Source: Bog-756 sp963837805 (GTDB taxonomy: Bacteria > Actinomycetota > Acidimicrobiia > Acidimicrobiales > RAAP-2). From it: a DNA stretch of 64,000 nucleotides. A program made the position numbers and the translations under genes. Under the pieces are notes generated by a model. The model had not been told where the DNA came from, did no database searches, and worked only from the letters and a program-made list of their open reading frames with translations. Of this stretch, positions 16,525-24,794 are shown in pieces. The first letter of the stretch is position 1; every line of letters starts with the position of its first letter. Where the stretch lies: the NCBI GenBank assembly GCA_963837805.1, contig CAWIOU010000014.1, positions 62,001 through 126,000 on the forward strand, given 5' to 3'.

Positions 16525-17273
16525 TACTCGCTCTGCCAATCGAAGAGGCCGGGGGCCCCGGCGTCGCCGCCGTCCGAGCGGGCGTCGAACCGATCCTCGC
16601 CGTAGCCGGAGGCGGCGGCCGCCTCCCGGGCGGCGCGGTGGGCGGCGGCGATGAATTCGCGTAGCTTGCCAGGATCCTTCACACCGGGCGAGGCCTCGAC
16701 CCCGCTGCACACGTCGACGCCCCAGGGGCGGAGATGGGCGATGGCAGCGCCCACGTTCTCGGGCCGGAGGCCACCCGAGACGATCAACCGGCGCGGGTCG
16801 ATCACCCCTTCGGCCAGTCGCCAGTCGAAGAGCTCACCGGATCCGGGGCTGGCCCCGTCGATCATCAAGAGCTGGGCCCCGTACTCGGCGAACCGGTCGA
16901 TCCTGCGGTTACCGGCGGGGAAGGCCTTGATGGTCAGGCCCACCCGGTCGGCCACCCACCGGGTGTCCTCGATGGACTCGACCCCATGGAGCTGCACGGC
17001 CCGCAGCCCGATCAGGTTGGCGATCTCGATGACCCGGGTGGGAGCTTCGTCCCGGAACACCCCGACGGTCACCGTCTCGTGGGGGATCCGCTTGACGATG
17101 TCGGCCACTGCCGACGGTGCCATCTGACGGGGCGACGGAGCGAAGACGAAGCCGACCGCCGTCGCTCCCATGCCCACGGCCAGCAGGGCGTCCGCTTCAG
17201 TGGTGATGCCGCAGATCTTGACGAACAAGTCATCACCGGCGTCAACGGGTTCGTCCCCGTCGAGGGACATCAT
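16524..17273 (-). CDS. trpF: Phosphoribosylanthranilate isomerase
   Basis: Amadori isomerase of tryptophan synthesis. The N-terminal VKICGITTEADA carries the catalytic Cys, and the phosphate-binding end is visible in VSGGLRPENVG and GVDVCSGVEASPGVKD. At 249 residues it has an extra tail of about 40 residues (SGYGEDRFDARSDGGDAGAP and on) not needed for the barrel. It overlaps trpC by 4 bp and trpB by one base. Two Met start codons stand next to each other at 17273 and 17270. Confidence 0.93.
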   Translation of the reverse strand: MMSLDGDEPVDAGDDLFVKICGITTEADALLAVGMGATAVGFVFAPSPRQMAPSAVADIVKRIPHETVTVGVFRDEAPTRVIEIANLIGLRAVQLHGVESIEDTRWVADRVGLTIKAFPAGNRRIDRFAEYGAQLLMIDGASPGSGELFDWRLAEGVIDPRRLIVSGGLRPENVGAAIAHLRPWGVDVCSGVEASPGVKDPGKLREFIAAAHRAAREAAAASGYGEDRFDARSDGGDAGAPGLFDWQSE

Positions 17274-18061
17274 GAGCCGGATCCGAGCAGGTCGGCGATG
17301 GCGCGACGCCGGTCGTCCGATCGGACCAGGGCCTCCCCCACCAGCACAGCCCGGTACCCGGCCGCGGCCAGGGCGGCCACGTCGTCGGCGTTCCTGATCC
17401 CCGACTCGGCCACCGCCACTACGTCGTCGGGGAGCGAGCGACCAAGGGCCAGGGCTCGCTGGCGGTCGACCTCGAAGGTGCGCAGGTCCCGTTGGTTCAC
17501 CCCGATCGTGGTGGTGCCGGCCTCGAGCGCCCGCTTGAGCTCGAGTTCGTCATGCACCTCGACCAGGGCGGTCAGTCCCAGCTGCGAGGACAGGGCCAGC
17601 AGCTGGCGGAGCTCGCCGTCGGTCAGGGCGGCCACGATCAGGAGGACGGCGTCGGCCCCCATGGTCCGGGCGTCGCAGACGTCGAGGGCGCTGACGGTGA
17701 AGTCCTTGCGCAGCACCGGCAGCGAGCAGGCCGACCGGGCCGATCGGAGGTCGTCGGCGCTGCCGCCGAAGAAGTCGCGGTCGGTCAGGACCGACAGGCA
17801 GGCCGCCCCTCCGGTTTCGTACTCGGCGGCCATCATGGCCGGGTCGAGACCGGGATCGAGATCCCCCTTGGACGGCGAACGACGCTTGATCTCGGAGATC
17901 ACCGCCACCCCGTCACGTGCGGCCGCCGCGATGATGCCGCCGGAGAACGAGCGGAGGGGGCCGGCCAGGCCGGCCTGTTCGATGGCGGCACCGAGATCAC
18001 GGTGGTCCCCGGCCGCCCGCTCCCGGTGGGCGGCAAGAATGGAGTCCAGGTACGCCGGCAT
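17270..18061 (-). CDS. trpC: Indole-3-glycerol phosphate synthase
   Basis: Closes the indole ring from CdRP. The 263-residue barrel has ISEIKRRSPSKGDL with the catalytic Lys, LRKDF, ALVEVHDE, IGVNQRDLRTF, AESGI and AVLVGEALVR. It is the first gene of a minus-strand operon with trpF, trpB and trpA. Its ATG at 18061 lies 9 nt after a TAGGCT box with no Shine-Dalgarno, suggesting a short-leader transcript and therefore no room for a classical trp attenuator. trpD and trpG are not in the window, and trpE lies 6.7 kb away in the his cluster. Confidence 0.95.
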   Translation of the reverse strand: MPAYLDSILAAHRERAAGDHRDLGAAIEQAGLAGPLRSFSGGIIAAAARDGVAVISEIKRRSPSKGDLDPGLDPAMMAAEYETGGAACLSVLTDRDFFGGSADDLRSARSACSLPVLRKDFTVSALDVCDARTMGADAVLLIVAALTDGELRQLLALSSQLGLTALVEVHDELELKRALEAGTTTIGVNQRDLRTFEVDRQRALALGRSLPDDVVAVAESGIRNADDVAALAAAGYRAVLVGEALVRSDDRRRAIADLLGSGS

Positions 18062-18070
18062 GGCGTCTGC

Positions 18071-18076
18071 AGCCTA
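18071..18076 (-). promoter_or_regulatory. -10 box (TAGGCT) of the trpC-F-B-A operon
   Basis: TAGGCT on the minus strand ends 9 nt before the trpC ATG. It is the only likely promoter element in the gap before the response-regulator repeats. Confidence 0.45.
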
Positions 18077-18132
18077 CCGGGGCGGTTGCGCCATCCGGTG
18101 ACCGCCGGGGCCTAACCTCCCGGGCTCGACCC

Positions 18133-18242
18133 GGAGCATGGCCGATGCCGGCTCCGGCGCGGTGGGAGCATGGCCGATGCCGGCTCCGGCGCGGTGGGAG
18201 CATGGCCGATGCCGGCCTCCGGCGCGGTGGGAGCATGGTCCC
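18133..18242 (+). repeat. 32-bp tandem repeat abutting the response regulator start
   Basis: The unit ggagcatggccgatgccggc plus tccggcgcggtg (32 bp) occurs at 18133-18164 and 18165-18196. A third copy has one extra C (18197-18229), and a partial fourth copy (ggagcatgg) runs into the regulator start at 18243. Every unit has GGTGGGAG and two ATGs. Only the ATG at 18138 is in frame with the regulator, so copy number would change which ATG is in frame. Confidence 0.9.
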
Positions 18243-18971
18243 ATGGGCACCGACGAGGTCACGGTGGTGGTGATCGAGGACGATCACCACATCTCGGACC
18301 TGGTGGCCATGTACCTGCGCCGCGACGGGTACCGCGTACTGCAGGCCGACGACGGCGAGGCCGGGCTCGACCTGGTCGCCCGCGAAGACCCGAGACTGGT
18401 CATCGTGGACATCGGGCTCCCCGGTCAGCTCGACGGATTCGACGTCTGTCGCCGTCTCGGCGACGGGTCCAGACCATCACCGGTGAGCGGCAGTGACGGC
18501 ACCTCCGCGGTGCGCACCACACCGGTGCTCATCCTCAGCGCACGCGACGACGAAGTGGACCGGGTGCTCGGGCTCGAGCTCGGGGCCGACGACTACGTCA
18601 CCAAACCGTTCTCCGCCCGCGAGCTGGTGGCCCGGGTCCACGCCATCCTGAGGCGGACGGCCGCGGCCCAAGGTCCGAGGGCACCGGCGGTGGTGGCGCT
18701 CGGAGGCATCGAGATGGACACCGGGCGGCGGGAGGTGAGGCTCGACGGCGAGGTGGTTCCCCTGGCTGCCCGCGAGTTCGAGCTGTTGGCCTATCTGGTG
18801 GACAATCTCGGGCTGGCCCTGTCCCGCCGTCAGCTCCTCAACGGGGTCTGGGGTGCGGGCTGGTTCGGCGACGAGCGTACGGTCGACGTCCACGTCCGCC
18901 AGCTGCGCAAGAAGCTCGGCGCCGACCTACCGCTGGCCACCGTCTGGGGTGTCGGCTACCGGCTCGGATGA
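18243..18971 (+). CDS. OmpR/PhoB-family response regulator
   Basis: A 242-residue regulator. The receiver has acidic residues Asp13/Asp14, phospho-accepting Asp56 (VIVDIGLPG), and Lys121 (YVTKPF). The C-terminal winged helix (about 148-242) ends LRKKLGADLPLATVWGVGYR, typical for OmpR. An unusual insertion of about 15 residues (GSRPSPVSGSDGTSAVRTT region, 75-93) sits between helix 3 and strand 4 of the receiver. The ATG at 18243 gives the normal N-terminus. An in-frame ATG at 18138 inside the tandem repeat would add 35 odd residues. It overlaps the kinase gene by 4 bp (ATGA). Confidence 0.93.
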   Translation: MGTDEVTVVVIEDDHHISDLVAMYLRRDGYRVLQADDGEAGLDLVAREDPRLVIVDIGLPGQLDGFDVCRRLGDGSRPSPVSGSDGTSAVRTTPVLILSARDDEVDRVLGLELGADDYVTKPFSARELVARVHAILRRTAAAQGPRAPAVVALGGIEMDTGRREVRLDGEVVPLAAREFELLAYLVDNLGLALSRRQLLNGVWGAGWFGDERTVDVHVRQLRKKLGADLPLATVWGVGYRLG

Positions 18972-20431
18972 GACGCCGACTCACCATCGCCATCCTCCTC
19001 CTGGTGGCCGGCACGCTGGTCGTCACCAGTGTCGGGAGCTACGTCCTCATCCGACGCGAGACCATCTCGACCAGCCAGCGCCAGCTCGCCAGTCAGGCGC
19101 AAGCCATCTCCCGGACGTTCTCCAAGTCGACGGTCGCCACCGGAAAGCGCTTCGTCAAGGAACTCGGGGTGATCTCGGATGCTGGAGCCTTCGCCGGCAT
19201 TTCGGTCATCGGACTCAATCCGGACGGCTCGATCCGTGGCCGGCTCCCCGCCGGCGTCACGACGGAGATGCTCAACATCCCTGCCCTCCGGGCCGGGCAG
19301 CAGGTCACCGGTCACACGGGCCCGCTGCTGCTCTACTCGGCTGTCCCTACTCCACTGGCCCGGGTCAGTGGACATCTCCCGGTGGTGGTGGTCACCCGCC
19401 AGATCCACAGCCCGGCCGGCGGGATCCGGTACTTCGCCCTGGTGGCGGCCATCGGCCTCATCCTGGCCGCCCTGGTGGCGGCCGCGCTGGCCCGCCGGTT
19501 CACCCGTCCCCTGGCCGCGGCGGTCACCGCCACCCGTCGCATCGCTTCGGGTGATCTCGACGCCAAGGTGGCGCCCGTCCGGAGAGAGGACCCGGAATTC
19601 GTCCAACTGTCCGAATCGATCAACACCATGGGGGCCAATCTGGTTCGGGCCCGGGACCAGGAGCGGCAGTTCCTCCTGTCGGTCTCCCACGAGCTGAGGA
19701 CGCCGCTGACCTCGATCCGGGGCTACGCCGACGCGGTGATCGACGGGGCCACCGACGACCCGACGGCGGCGGCCCTGGTCATCAGTGCCGAAGCGGGCCG
19801 GCTCGAACGGCTGGTCCAGGACCTCCTCGATCTGGCCCGGCTGGATGCCGACCGTTTCTCCCTCGACCTCGGGACGGTCGACTGCTCCGATGTGGTCCGG
19901 CAGGTGGCCGACGGATTCCGGCCCCGGGCCGCCGAGCTCGGGCTCGAACTGACCGTCGGCCCCGGGTCGGACGTCCCGCTGTGGGTGCATGCCGACGCCG
20001 ACCGGCTCGGCCAGATCATGGCCAACCTCCTGGAGAACGCGGCCTCCTTCGCCCAGCACCGGGTGGTGGTGGGCGTGGGGACGGCGGCCGGCCGGCCGGC
20101 GGCGTGGGTGGCCGATGACGGTCCGGGCATCCCGTCGGATCAGCTGGCCAAGGTCTTCGAGCGTCATTTCATCTCCGACCGGGTCAGCGGGAGGTGGAAG
20201 GGATCGGGGCTCGGTCTGGCCATCGTGTCCGAACTGGCCACCTCGATGGGAGCCTCCGTGCAGACCGAGTCTCCGGTCGTCGACGGCCGGGGTACCAGAA
20301 TGGTGGTGTGGCTGCGACCCCCTCACCTGCCCGACGACCCGGAACCGACAGCCGGAGCCGAGCCGCGACCGGCCTCCGGAGAACCACCGGATCCGACGCA
20401 GGCGAGCGCGGAGAGCACCGGCCTGAAATGA
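18968..20431 (+). CDS. Membrane sensor histidine kinase
   Basis: A 487-residue partner of the preceding regulator. TM1 is at about residues 5-27, an extracytoplasmic sensor at about 28-153, and TM2 at about 156-176. HAMP (RRFTRPLAAAVTATRRIASG) follows, then the H box FLLSVSHELRTPLTS with His241, the N box MANLLENAASFA, and the G boxes DDGPGIP and GSGLGLAI. The sensor domain shows no recognisable ligand fold. The last 35 residues are low-complexity. It is translationally coupled to the regulator. The stimulus and targets are unknown. Confidence 0.94.
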   Translation: MRRRLTIAILLLVAGTLVVTSVGSYVLIRRETISTSQRQLASQAQAISRTFSKSTVATGKRFVKELGVISDAGAFAGISVIGLNPDGSIRGRLPAGVTTEMLNIPALRAGQQVTGHTGPLLLYSAVPTPLARVSGHLPVVVVTRQIHSPAGGIRYFALVAAIGLILAALVAAALARRFTRPLAAAVTATRRIASGDLDAKVAPVRREDPEFVQLSESINTMGANLVRARDQERQFLLSVSHELRTPLTSIRGYADAVIDGATDDPTAAALVISAEAGRLERLVQDLLDLARLDADRFSLDLGTVDCSDVVRQVADGFRPRAAELGLELTVGPGSDVPLWVHADADRLGQIMANLLENAASFAQHRVVVGVGTAAGRPAAWVADDGPGIPSDQLAKVFERHFISDRVSGRWKGSGLGLAIVSELATSMGASVQTESPVVDGRGTRMVVWLRPPHLPDDPEPTAGAEPRPASGEPPDPTQASAESTGLK

Positions 20432-20458
20432 ACGCCACCACAACCAATGGGAGTGTCG

Positions 20459-21259
20459 ATGGATGACGTGATCCTCATCACCGGGGCCTCGGCGGGCATC
20501 GGGCAGGCCTGCGCCGACCGCATGTGCACCCGCGGGTGGACGGTGGTCGGAGCCAGCCGGCGGGGCACCTCGTCGGGAGGTTGGTCGCCGATGGTGATGG
20601 ACGTCGACAGCGATGGTTCGGTGGCCGCCGGCTTCGAGACCCTCGAATCCGACCGGGGCCGGCTCGACGCGGTGGTGGCCTGCGCCGGATGGGGCCTGGC
20701 CGGGGCGGCCGAGCAGACCCCGATCGGCGATGCCAAGGACCAGATGGAGACCAACTTCTGGGGGGCGGTGCGGGTGGTTCAGCACGCGCTGCCGATCATG
20801 CGTCGCCAGGGGCGCGGCCGGGTCATCCTGATCAGCTCCATCGGCGGGATCGTCGGGATCCCGTTCCAGTCCTTCTACAGCGCCAGCAAGTTCGCCATGG
20901 AGGGCTACGGCGAATCGCTGGCCTATGAGGTGGCACCGTTCGGGATCCAGGTCACCCTGGTGGAACCGGGCAACGTCCGCACCGACTTCACCCAGAGCCG
21001 GCGCGATGTGCCCCGACCCGGGGGCGACGACCCCTACCGGGAGGCGACGGCCAAGGCGGTCGGGACCATGATCGAGGACGAAGCCAACGGGGTGCCGCCG
21101 GCCGATGTGGCCGCCGTCGTGCAGCGGGTCCTCGAGGCGGCGCGGGCGCCCCGGCGGGTGTCGGTGGGCAAGTTCGACGAGCGGATCGGGATCATGGGCA
21201 AACGTCTGCTGCCCTTCCGCCTGTTCGAGCGAGCGGCCAAGGGTAGCCTCGGCGTCTGA
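20459..21259 (+). CDS. Short-chain dehydrogenase/reductase
   Basis: A 266-residue classical SDR with ITGASAGIGQA for cofactor binding, a Ser in LISSIGGIVG, and catalytic YSASK. The C-terminal region (NVRTDFTQSRR and on) resembles enzymes acting on lipid or steroid-like alcohols. The ATG at 20459 is preferred because GGGAG lies 6 nt upstream; an ATG at 20447 is in frame. It follows the kinase gene by 27 bp and may be read through from it. The substrate is unknown. Confidence 0.85.
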   Translation: MDDVILITGASAGIGQACADRMCTRGWTVVGASRRGTSSGGWSPMVMDVDSDGSVAAGFETLESDRGRLDAVVACAGWGLAGAAEQTPIGDAKDQMETNFWGAVRVVQHALPIMRRQGRGRVILISSIGGIVGIPFQSFYSASKFAMEGYGESLAYEVAPFGIQVTLVEPGNVRTDFTQSRRDVPRPGGDDPYREATAKAVGTMIEDEANGVPPADVAAVVQRVLEAARAPRRVSVGKFDERIGIMGKRLLPFRLFERAAKGSLGV

Positions 21260-21299
21260 GCCTCTGTCACCGAGGACGGGGTGGGCAAGGAGACAGGGC

Positions 21300-22463
21300 A
21301 TGGCCAACCCGTTGGGTCCGCTGGGGCCGGCTGACGAGCGGTTCGACCACCAGATCGCCGACACCTTCGCCACGGTGGGCGCCAGTGATCCGTCCTGGAC
21401 CGAGAAGGTCTGCGCCATGGCCGCCCGGCGGGACGGCGGTCTGCAGCTCGGCTTCGGCATGGGCAAGTACACCAACCGCAACGTGCTCGACGGCTACGCG
21501 GGCATGTCCCGGGGACCGGAACAGATCACCGTGCGCGGTAGCCGGCGTCTGTTCCCCCGGTTGGACGAGTCGTCGGTCGGGCCCATCCGCTACGAGGTGC
21601 TCGAACCGATGAAGCGGGTCCGGTTCGCCCTCGATCCGAATCCGTGCCAGCCGTTGGCCTTCGACTGGATCTGGGAGGCCGTGTTGCCGCCGGCCACCGA
21701 GGAGCGGACTCATCAGCGGGTCCCGCTCGGGTACCGGGTCAGCGCCGATCTGGTCCGTTACCACCAGATCGGGACGGCATCGGGGTGGGTCGAGATCGAT
21801 GGGGTACGCGAGGAGATCGACCCCGACGGGTGGGTGTCGACCCGAGACCACTCGTGGGGCGTCCGCTACGACGTGGGCACACCGCCCACCGATGTCGACC
21901 CCTTCAATCCGGTGGCCGAGATGGACTTCCGGATGATCTGGTCCCCTGTCCTCATGACCGATCCGGACGGCACCCGGTGGGGCTTGTTCATGCACGTGAT
22001 CGACGTGAGCGGCTTCGGTCACCGGCAGCGCACGGTGACCGGGGCGGTCGAGCACCTCGACGGTCGGGTCGAGCGGATGGCCGAAATCCGGCCCGACCTG
22101 GCCTTCGACCCGGTCAACCGGAGGCTGTTGGGCGGCCAGGTGTCGGTCACGCTGGAGGACGGTTCGGTGCGTGTCTTCCGGCTGGAGGTCCCCACCGCGA
22201 CCGGGTTCCACCTCGGGGCGGGCCTCTACTTCGGCTGGCAGGGCCACCACCACGGCGAATGGCGGGGCGAGCTCCACGTGGACGGGGAGCGCATCGAGGA
22301 CTGCCGGCACCCCGAGGTGGCCCGTGAGCTCCACCAGCTCCGGGACACCTTCGTCGTCGTCCACGACCTCGACACCGGGGCCGTCGGCCACGGCAACTGC
22401 CAACCCATGATCACCGGGGCCCATCCCTCGCTGGGCCTGACCGCCGACTCGTCCTTCTGGTAG
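21300..22463 (+). CDS. Conserved two-domain protein of unknown function (CrtC/lipocalin-like by appearance)
   Basis: 387 residues with no signal peptide or membrane segment. The sequence is rich in Trp, Arg and beta-strand patterns, with WVSTRDHSWGVRYDVG in the middle and FGWQGHHHGEWRGELHVDG near the end. This arrangement resembles hydroxyneurosporene-synthase-like (CrtC) folds built of two lipocalin-like barrels, and actinobacterial proteins of unknown function of similar size, but I cannot name it firmly. The ATG at 21300 has AAGGAG 7 nt upstream. It lies 40 bp after the SDR gene on the same strand, suggesting joint action on a hydrophobic substrate, and converges on a phosphotransferase gene. 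Confidence 0.75.
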   Translation: MANPLGPLGPADERFDHQIADTFATVGASDPSWTEKVCAMAARRDGGLQLGFGMGKYTNRNVLDGYAGMSRGPEQITVRGSRRLFPRLDESSVGPIRYEVLEPMKRVRFALDPNPCQPLAFDWIWEAVLPPATEERTHQRVPLGYRVSADLVRYHQIGTASGWVEIDGVREEIDPDGWVSTRDHSWGVRYDVGTPPTDVDPFNPVAEMDFRMIWSPVLMTDPDGTRWGLFMHVIDVSGFGHRQRTVTGAVEHLDGRVERMAEIRPDLAFDPVNRRLLGGQVSVTLEDGSVRVFRLEVPTATGFHLGAGLYFGWQGHHHGEWRGELHVDGERIEDCRHPEVARELHQLRDTFVVVHDLDTGAVGHGNCQPMITGAHPSLGLTADSSFW

Positions 22464-22481
22464 CCGGACGGGACGCCGGGT

Positions 22482-22507
22482 CCGGGCCGGCCGCCCACCG
22501 GGCCCGG
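22482..22507. terminator. Hairpin in a convergent intergenic gap
   Basis: CCGGGCC (22482-22488) pairs with GGCCCGG (22501-22507) across a 12-nt loop, between the stops of two convergent genes (22463 and 22509). There is no U-run. It could end transcription in both directions. Confidence 0.35.
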
Positions 22508-22508
22508 G

Positions 22509-23687
22509 TCAGAGGGCCACGCCCGCCCAGTAGCTGCCGTCGAGGATGCCGCGCAAGGTGGCCCGGTGGATGATCAGGTCGTCGATGTCGTCGGGTCGCT
22601 CGGCCTCTCCGAAGAAGATCGACCGCTCGGTGACCCGGCGCATGATGGCACCGTGCCTGATGGCGGCGTAGGCGATGTACCAGGTCAGGTCGCGCGGCTG
22701 GCGACCGGACGCCTTGGCGTAGGACTCGACCACGTCGGCGGGCCGGAACATCGCCGGCAGGCCCGGGGCACCCAGGTCCACGGCCAGGTCCTGGAAGAAG
22801 AGGTGGAGGTAGCACATCCACCCGAGATCGACCTCGGGAGGGGCCACACCGGCCATCTCCCAGTCGAGGACGGCCACCACCTGGTTGTCTCGGAACATCA
22901 TGTTCCCGATGCGGCCGTCACCCCAGGAGAGGGCGTCGGCGCCCACCTCGTCGGGGAAGTTGTCGGCCAGCCAGGCGAAGCAGTCGGCCAGCAGGGGCGA
23001 CGGTGCGTCCCTGACCACCCACTCGTAGTACGCCCGCCAATGGGCGAGGCTCCGTTGGAGGGAACTCGAGCCCGGAACCGGGTGCTCGAGGAAGGCGAGG
23101 TCGTGACTGGCCGGAGTGAGGGCATGGATGCCGGCCATGGCCCTGATGGCCGACTCCTGCAGCGTGTGGCGATCGGCGTCGCTGGCGTCGAACACCCAGT
23201 TGTCCCCGAAGGTGTAGGGCAGCACGTCCGGAGGGACCAGACCGTCCACCCTGGCCATGACGAAGAACGGGCCCCCGAGTACGGTCGGGTCCGGCTCGTA
23301 CCAGAAGGTCTCGGGCACCGGAACCCCCGTCTCCTCTTGGACCAGCCGCATCACCCGGTACTGCATGCCGAGGTCGTAGGTGGTGAACACCGGGTAGGCG
23401 GTGGCCGGTGGTTCGATGCGTGCCACCAGCCGATGCGCCGCCGTCCTGCCGTCCTCGTCCCAGGCCGCGGTGAACAGGAGCGTCTCCGACGACATCCCGT
23501 TGCTCTCCGGACTGGACACCTCGCCGATGGTCGGCGGGTCGCCGACATTGAGCCGTTGGCCGAGCCACCGGCGGAGGCGGGCGGCCAGCTCCTGGGGATC
23601 GCGGGTCGAGGTGGTGATGTGGTCGGTGTCCAGCTCGACCGGGCTGTCCCCCGAAGCCGAGGTGGACGATGGTGGATCTGTGCTCAT
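22509..23687 (-). CDS. APH/ACAD10-like phosphotransferase
   Basis: 392 residues with an aminoglycoside-phosphotransferase/choline-kinase fold. It has LVARIEPP for the ATP-site Lys region, LSWGDGRIGNMMF for the catalytic loop (the usual HGD is WGD, so the His position is changed), and VVAVLDWEMAGVAPPEVDLGW for the metal loop. Actinobacterial relatives act on small metabolites or acyl-CoA pathway alcohols rather than drugs, and I see no sign of resistance function. The ATG at 23687 is chosen for GGAGG 5 nt upstream; a longer ORF to 23747 is less likely. Confidence 0.83.
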   Translation of the reverse strand: MSTDPPSSTSASGDSPVELDTDHITTSTRDPQELAARLRRWLGQRLNVGDPPTIGEVSSPESNGMSSETLLFTAAWDEDGRTAAHRLVARIEPPATAYPVFTTYDLGMQYRVMRLVQEETGVPVPETFWYEPDPTVLGGPFFVMARVDGLVPPDVLPYTFGDNWVFDASDADRHTLQESAIRAMAGIHALTPASHDLAFLEHPVPGSSSLQRSLAHWRAYYEWVVRDAPSPLLADCFAWLADNFPDEVGADALSWGDGRIGNMMFRDNQVVAVLDWEMAGVAPPEVDLGWMCYLHLFFQDLAVDLGAPGLPAMFRPADVVESYAKASGRQPRDLTWYIAYAAIRHGAIMRRVTERSIFFGEAERPDDIDDLIIHRATLRGILDGSYWAGVAL

Positions 23688-23769
23688 CCCTGCCTCCGAA
23701 GTGGTCGGTGTGACATGCGGCCACCCGTGCGCCGGATGGTCTATCACTTCCCTCGGCGACGAGGAGAGA

Positions 23770-23791
23770 CCCGCCTCCCGGTCGAGGCGGG
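23770..23791 (-). terminator. Terminator hairpin after ygfZ (end of his-trpE-ygfZ operon)
   Basis: A perfect 8-bp stem CCCGCCTC/GAGGCGGG with a 6-nt loop begins 28 nt beyond the ygfZ stop. It is followed on the minus strand by the pyrimidine-rich TCTCTCCTC. It is well placed to end the long minus-strand operon. Confidence 0.55.
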
Positions 23792-23819
23792 CCTGGCGTC
23801 AGTGTCCGGCCCGGCCGGC

Positions 23820-24794
23820 TCAGCCTCCGACCAGTGGTAGCGGTCGGCTCTCGGCCTCGATCTCCTGGGTTCCGTCGTCGGCGTCCCAGCGGAGCACCAC
23901 CGCCTCGGGCGGGGTCACCCGGCGGTGCAGCGTGGCCAGGGCCACGGTCCCCTCTGAGCGAGGAGACCAGGCGACCGACGAGAGGTGCCCGACTTCGTTC
24001 GACCTGTCGGAGGTCAGCACGGCGGCGCCGACCGGCACGGCGGCGGAGCCAGGGCCGGCGGAGCCGGGACTTCCGTCGACCACCACCCCGCACAGACGGC
24101 GGGCGACGTTCGATCCACGGGCGTCGAGCCGGGCCACCAGCTCCTGGCCGGTGAAACACCCCTTGGTGAAGGAGACGGTACGGTCGACCAGGCCGAGCTC
24201 GGCGGCGATCGACCGCTCCTCGATCTCCCGACCGTTCACCGGAACACCGGCCTCGATCCTCGCCGCCTCCCAGGCATCGTCACCGCACGGCACGGCGTCC
24301 GCGGCCACCCAGTCGGACAACCCACCGGACGGGATCGGCCCGAGCAGGTCGACGCCGGCCAGCCCGGCCCAGTCGACCGCCACCACCAGGTCGGGACCGT
24401 CGGTCACCTCCCGGCTGGCGTCGGGTCCGCGGAGGGCCACCACCATCCAGTCGAGCGGGTCGATGGTCACCTTGGTCCGGAGCCGGAAGCGTTCGAGGCG
24501 GGCCCTGGCCACCGACCCGTACCCGGCATCGGTGTCGACGACGAACCCGTCGTCGGCCACCCGGGTCAGCCGGAGATAGGCGTCGATCCGACCCTGTGGG
24601 CTCAGCAGCAGCGCCTCGGCCGAGCCCCCGATCCCGAGCCCGGACACGTCCTGGCTGCACTGTCCCTGGAGGTAGGGGACGGCATCGGGACCCGACACCA
24701 TGAGTACGTCGCGGGCCAGCACGTGGACGCCGGCGGTCGTCCGGAGGGCGTCGTAGCCCGCCCGTACCTGCCCGACCCGGTCGTCCGAGCTCAT
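23820..24794 (-). CDS. ygfZ: YgfZ/GcvT-like folate-binding protein
   Basis: 324 residues with the aminomethyltransferase-like fold. The YgfZ signature KGCFTGQE is intact, and AARIEAGVPVNGREI precedes it. Family members bind folate and help assemble or repair certain Fe-S enzymes. The ATG at 24794 overlaps the trpE stop by 4 bp, so it is the last gene of the his/trpE operon, followed by a hairpin. Its link to histidine or tryptophan synthesis is not obvious. Confidence 0.85.
   Translation of the reverse strand: MSSDDRVGQVRAGYDALRTTAGVHVLARDVLMVSGPDAVPYLQGQCSQDVSGLGIGGSAEALLLSPQGRIDAYLRLTRVADDGFVVDTDAGYGSVARARLERFRLRTKVTIDPLDWMVVALRGPDASREVTDGPDLVVAVDWAGLAGVDLLGPIPSGGLSDWVAADAVPCGDDAWEAARIEAGVPVNGREIEERSIAAELGLVDRTVSFTKGCFTGQELVARLDARGSNVARRLCGVVVDGSPGSAGPGSAAVPVGAAVLTSDRSNEVGHLSSVAWSPRSEGTVALATLHRRVTPPEAVVLRWDADDGTQEIEAESRPLPLVGG

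Noticed and set aside
17300..18300. Trp or His attenuator leader peptides
   Set aside because: The gaps before trpC and hisD are too short, and the TAnnnT boxes predict almost no 5' leader.
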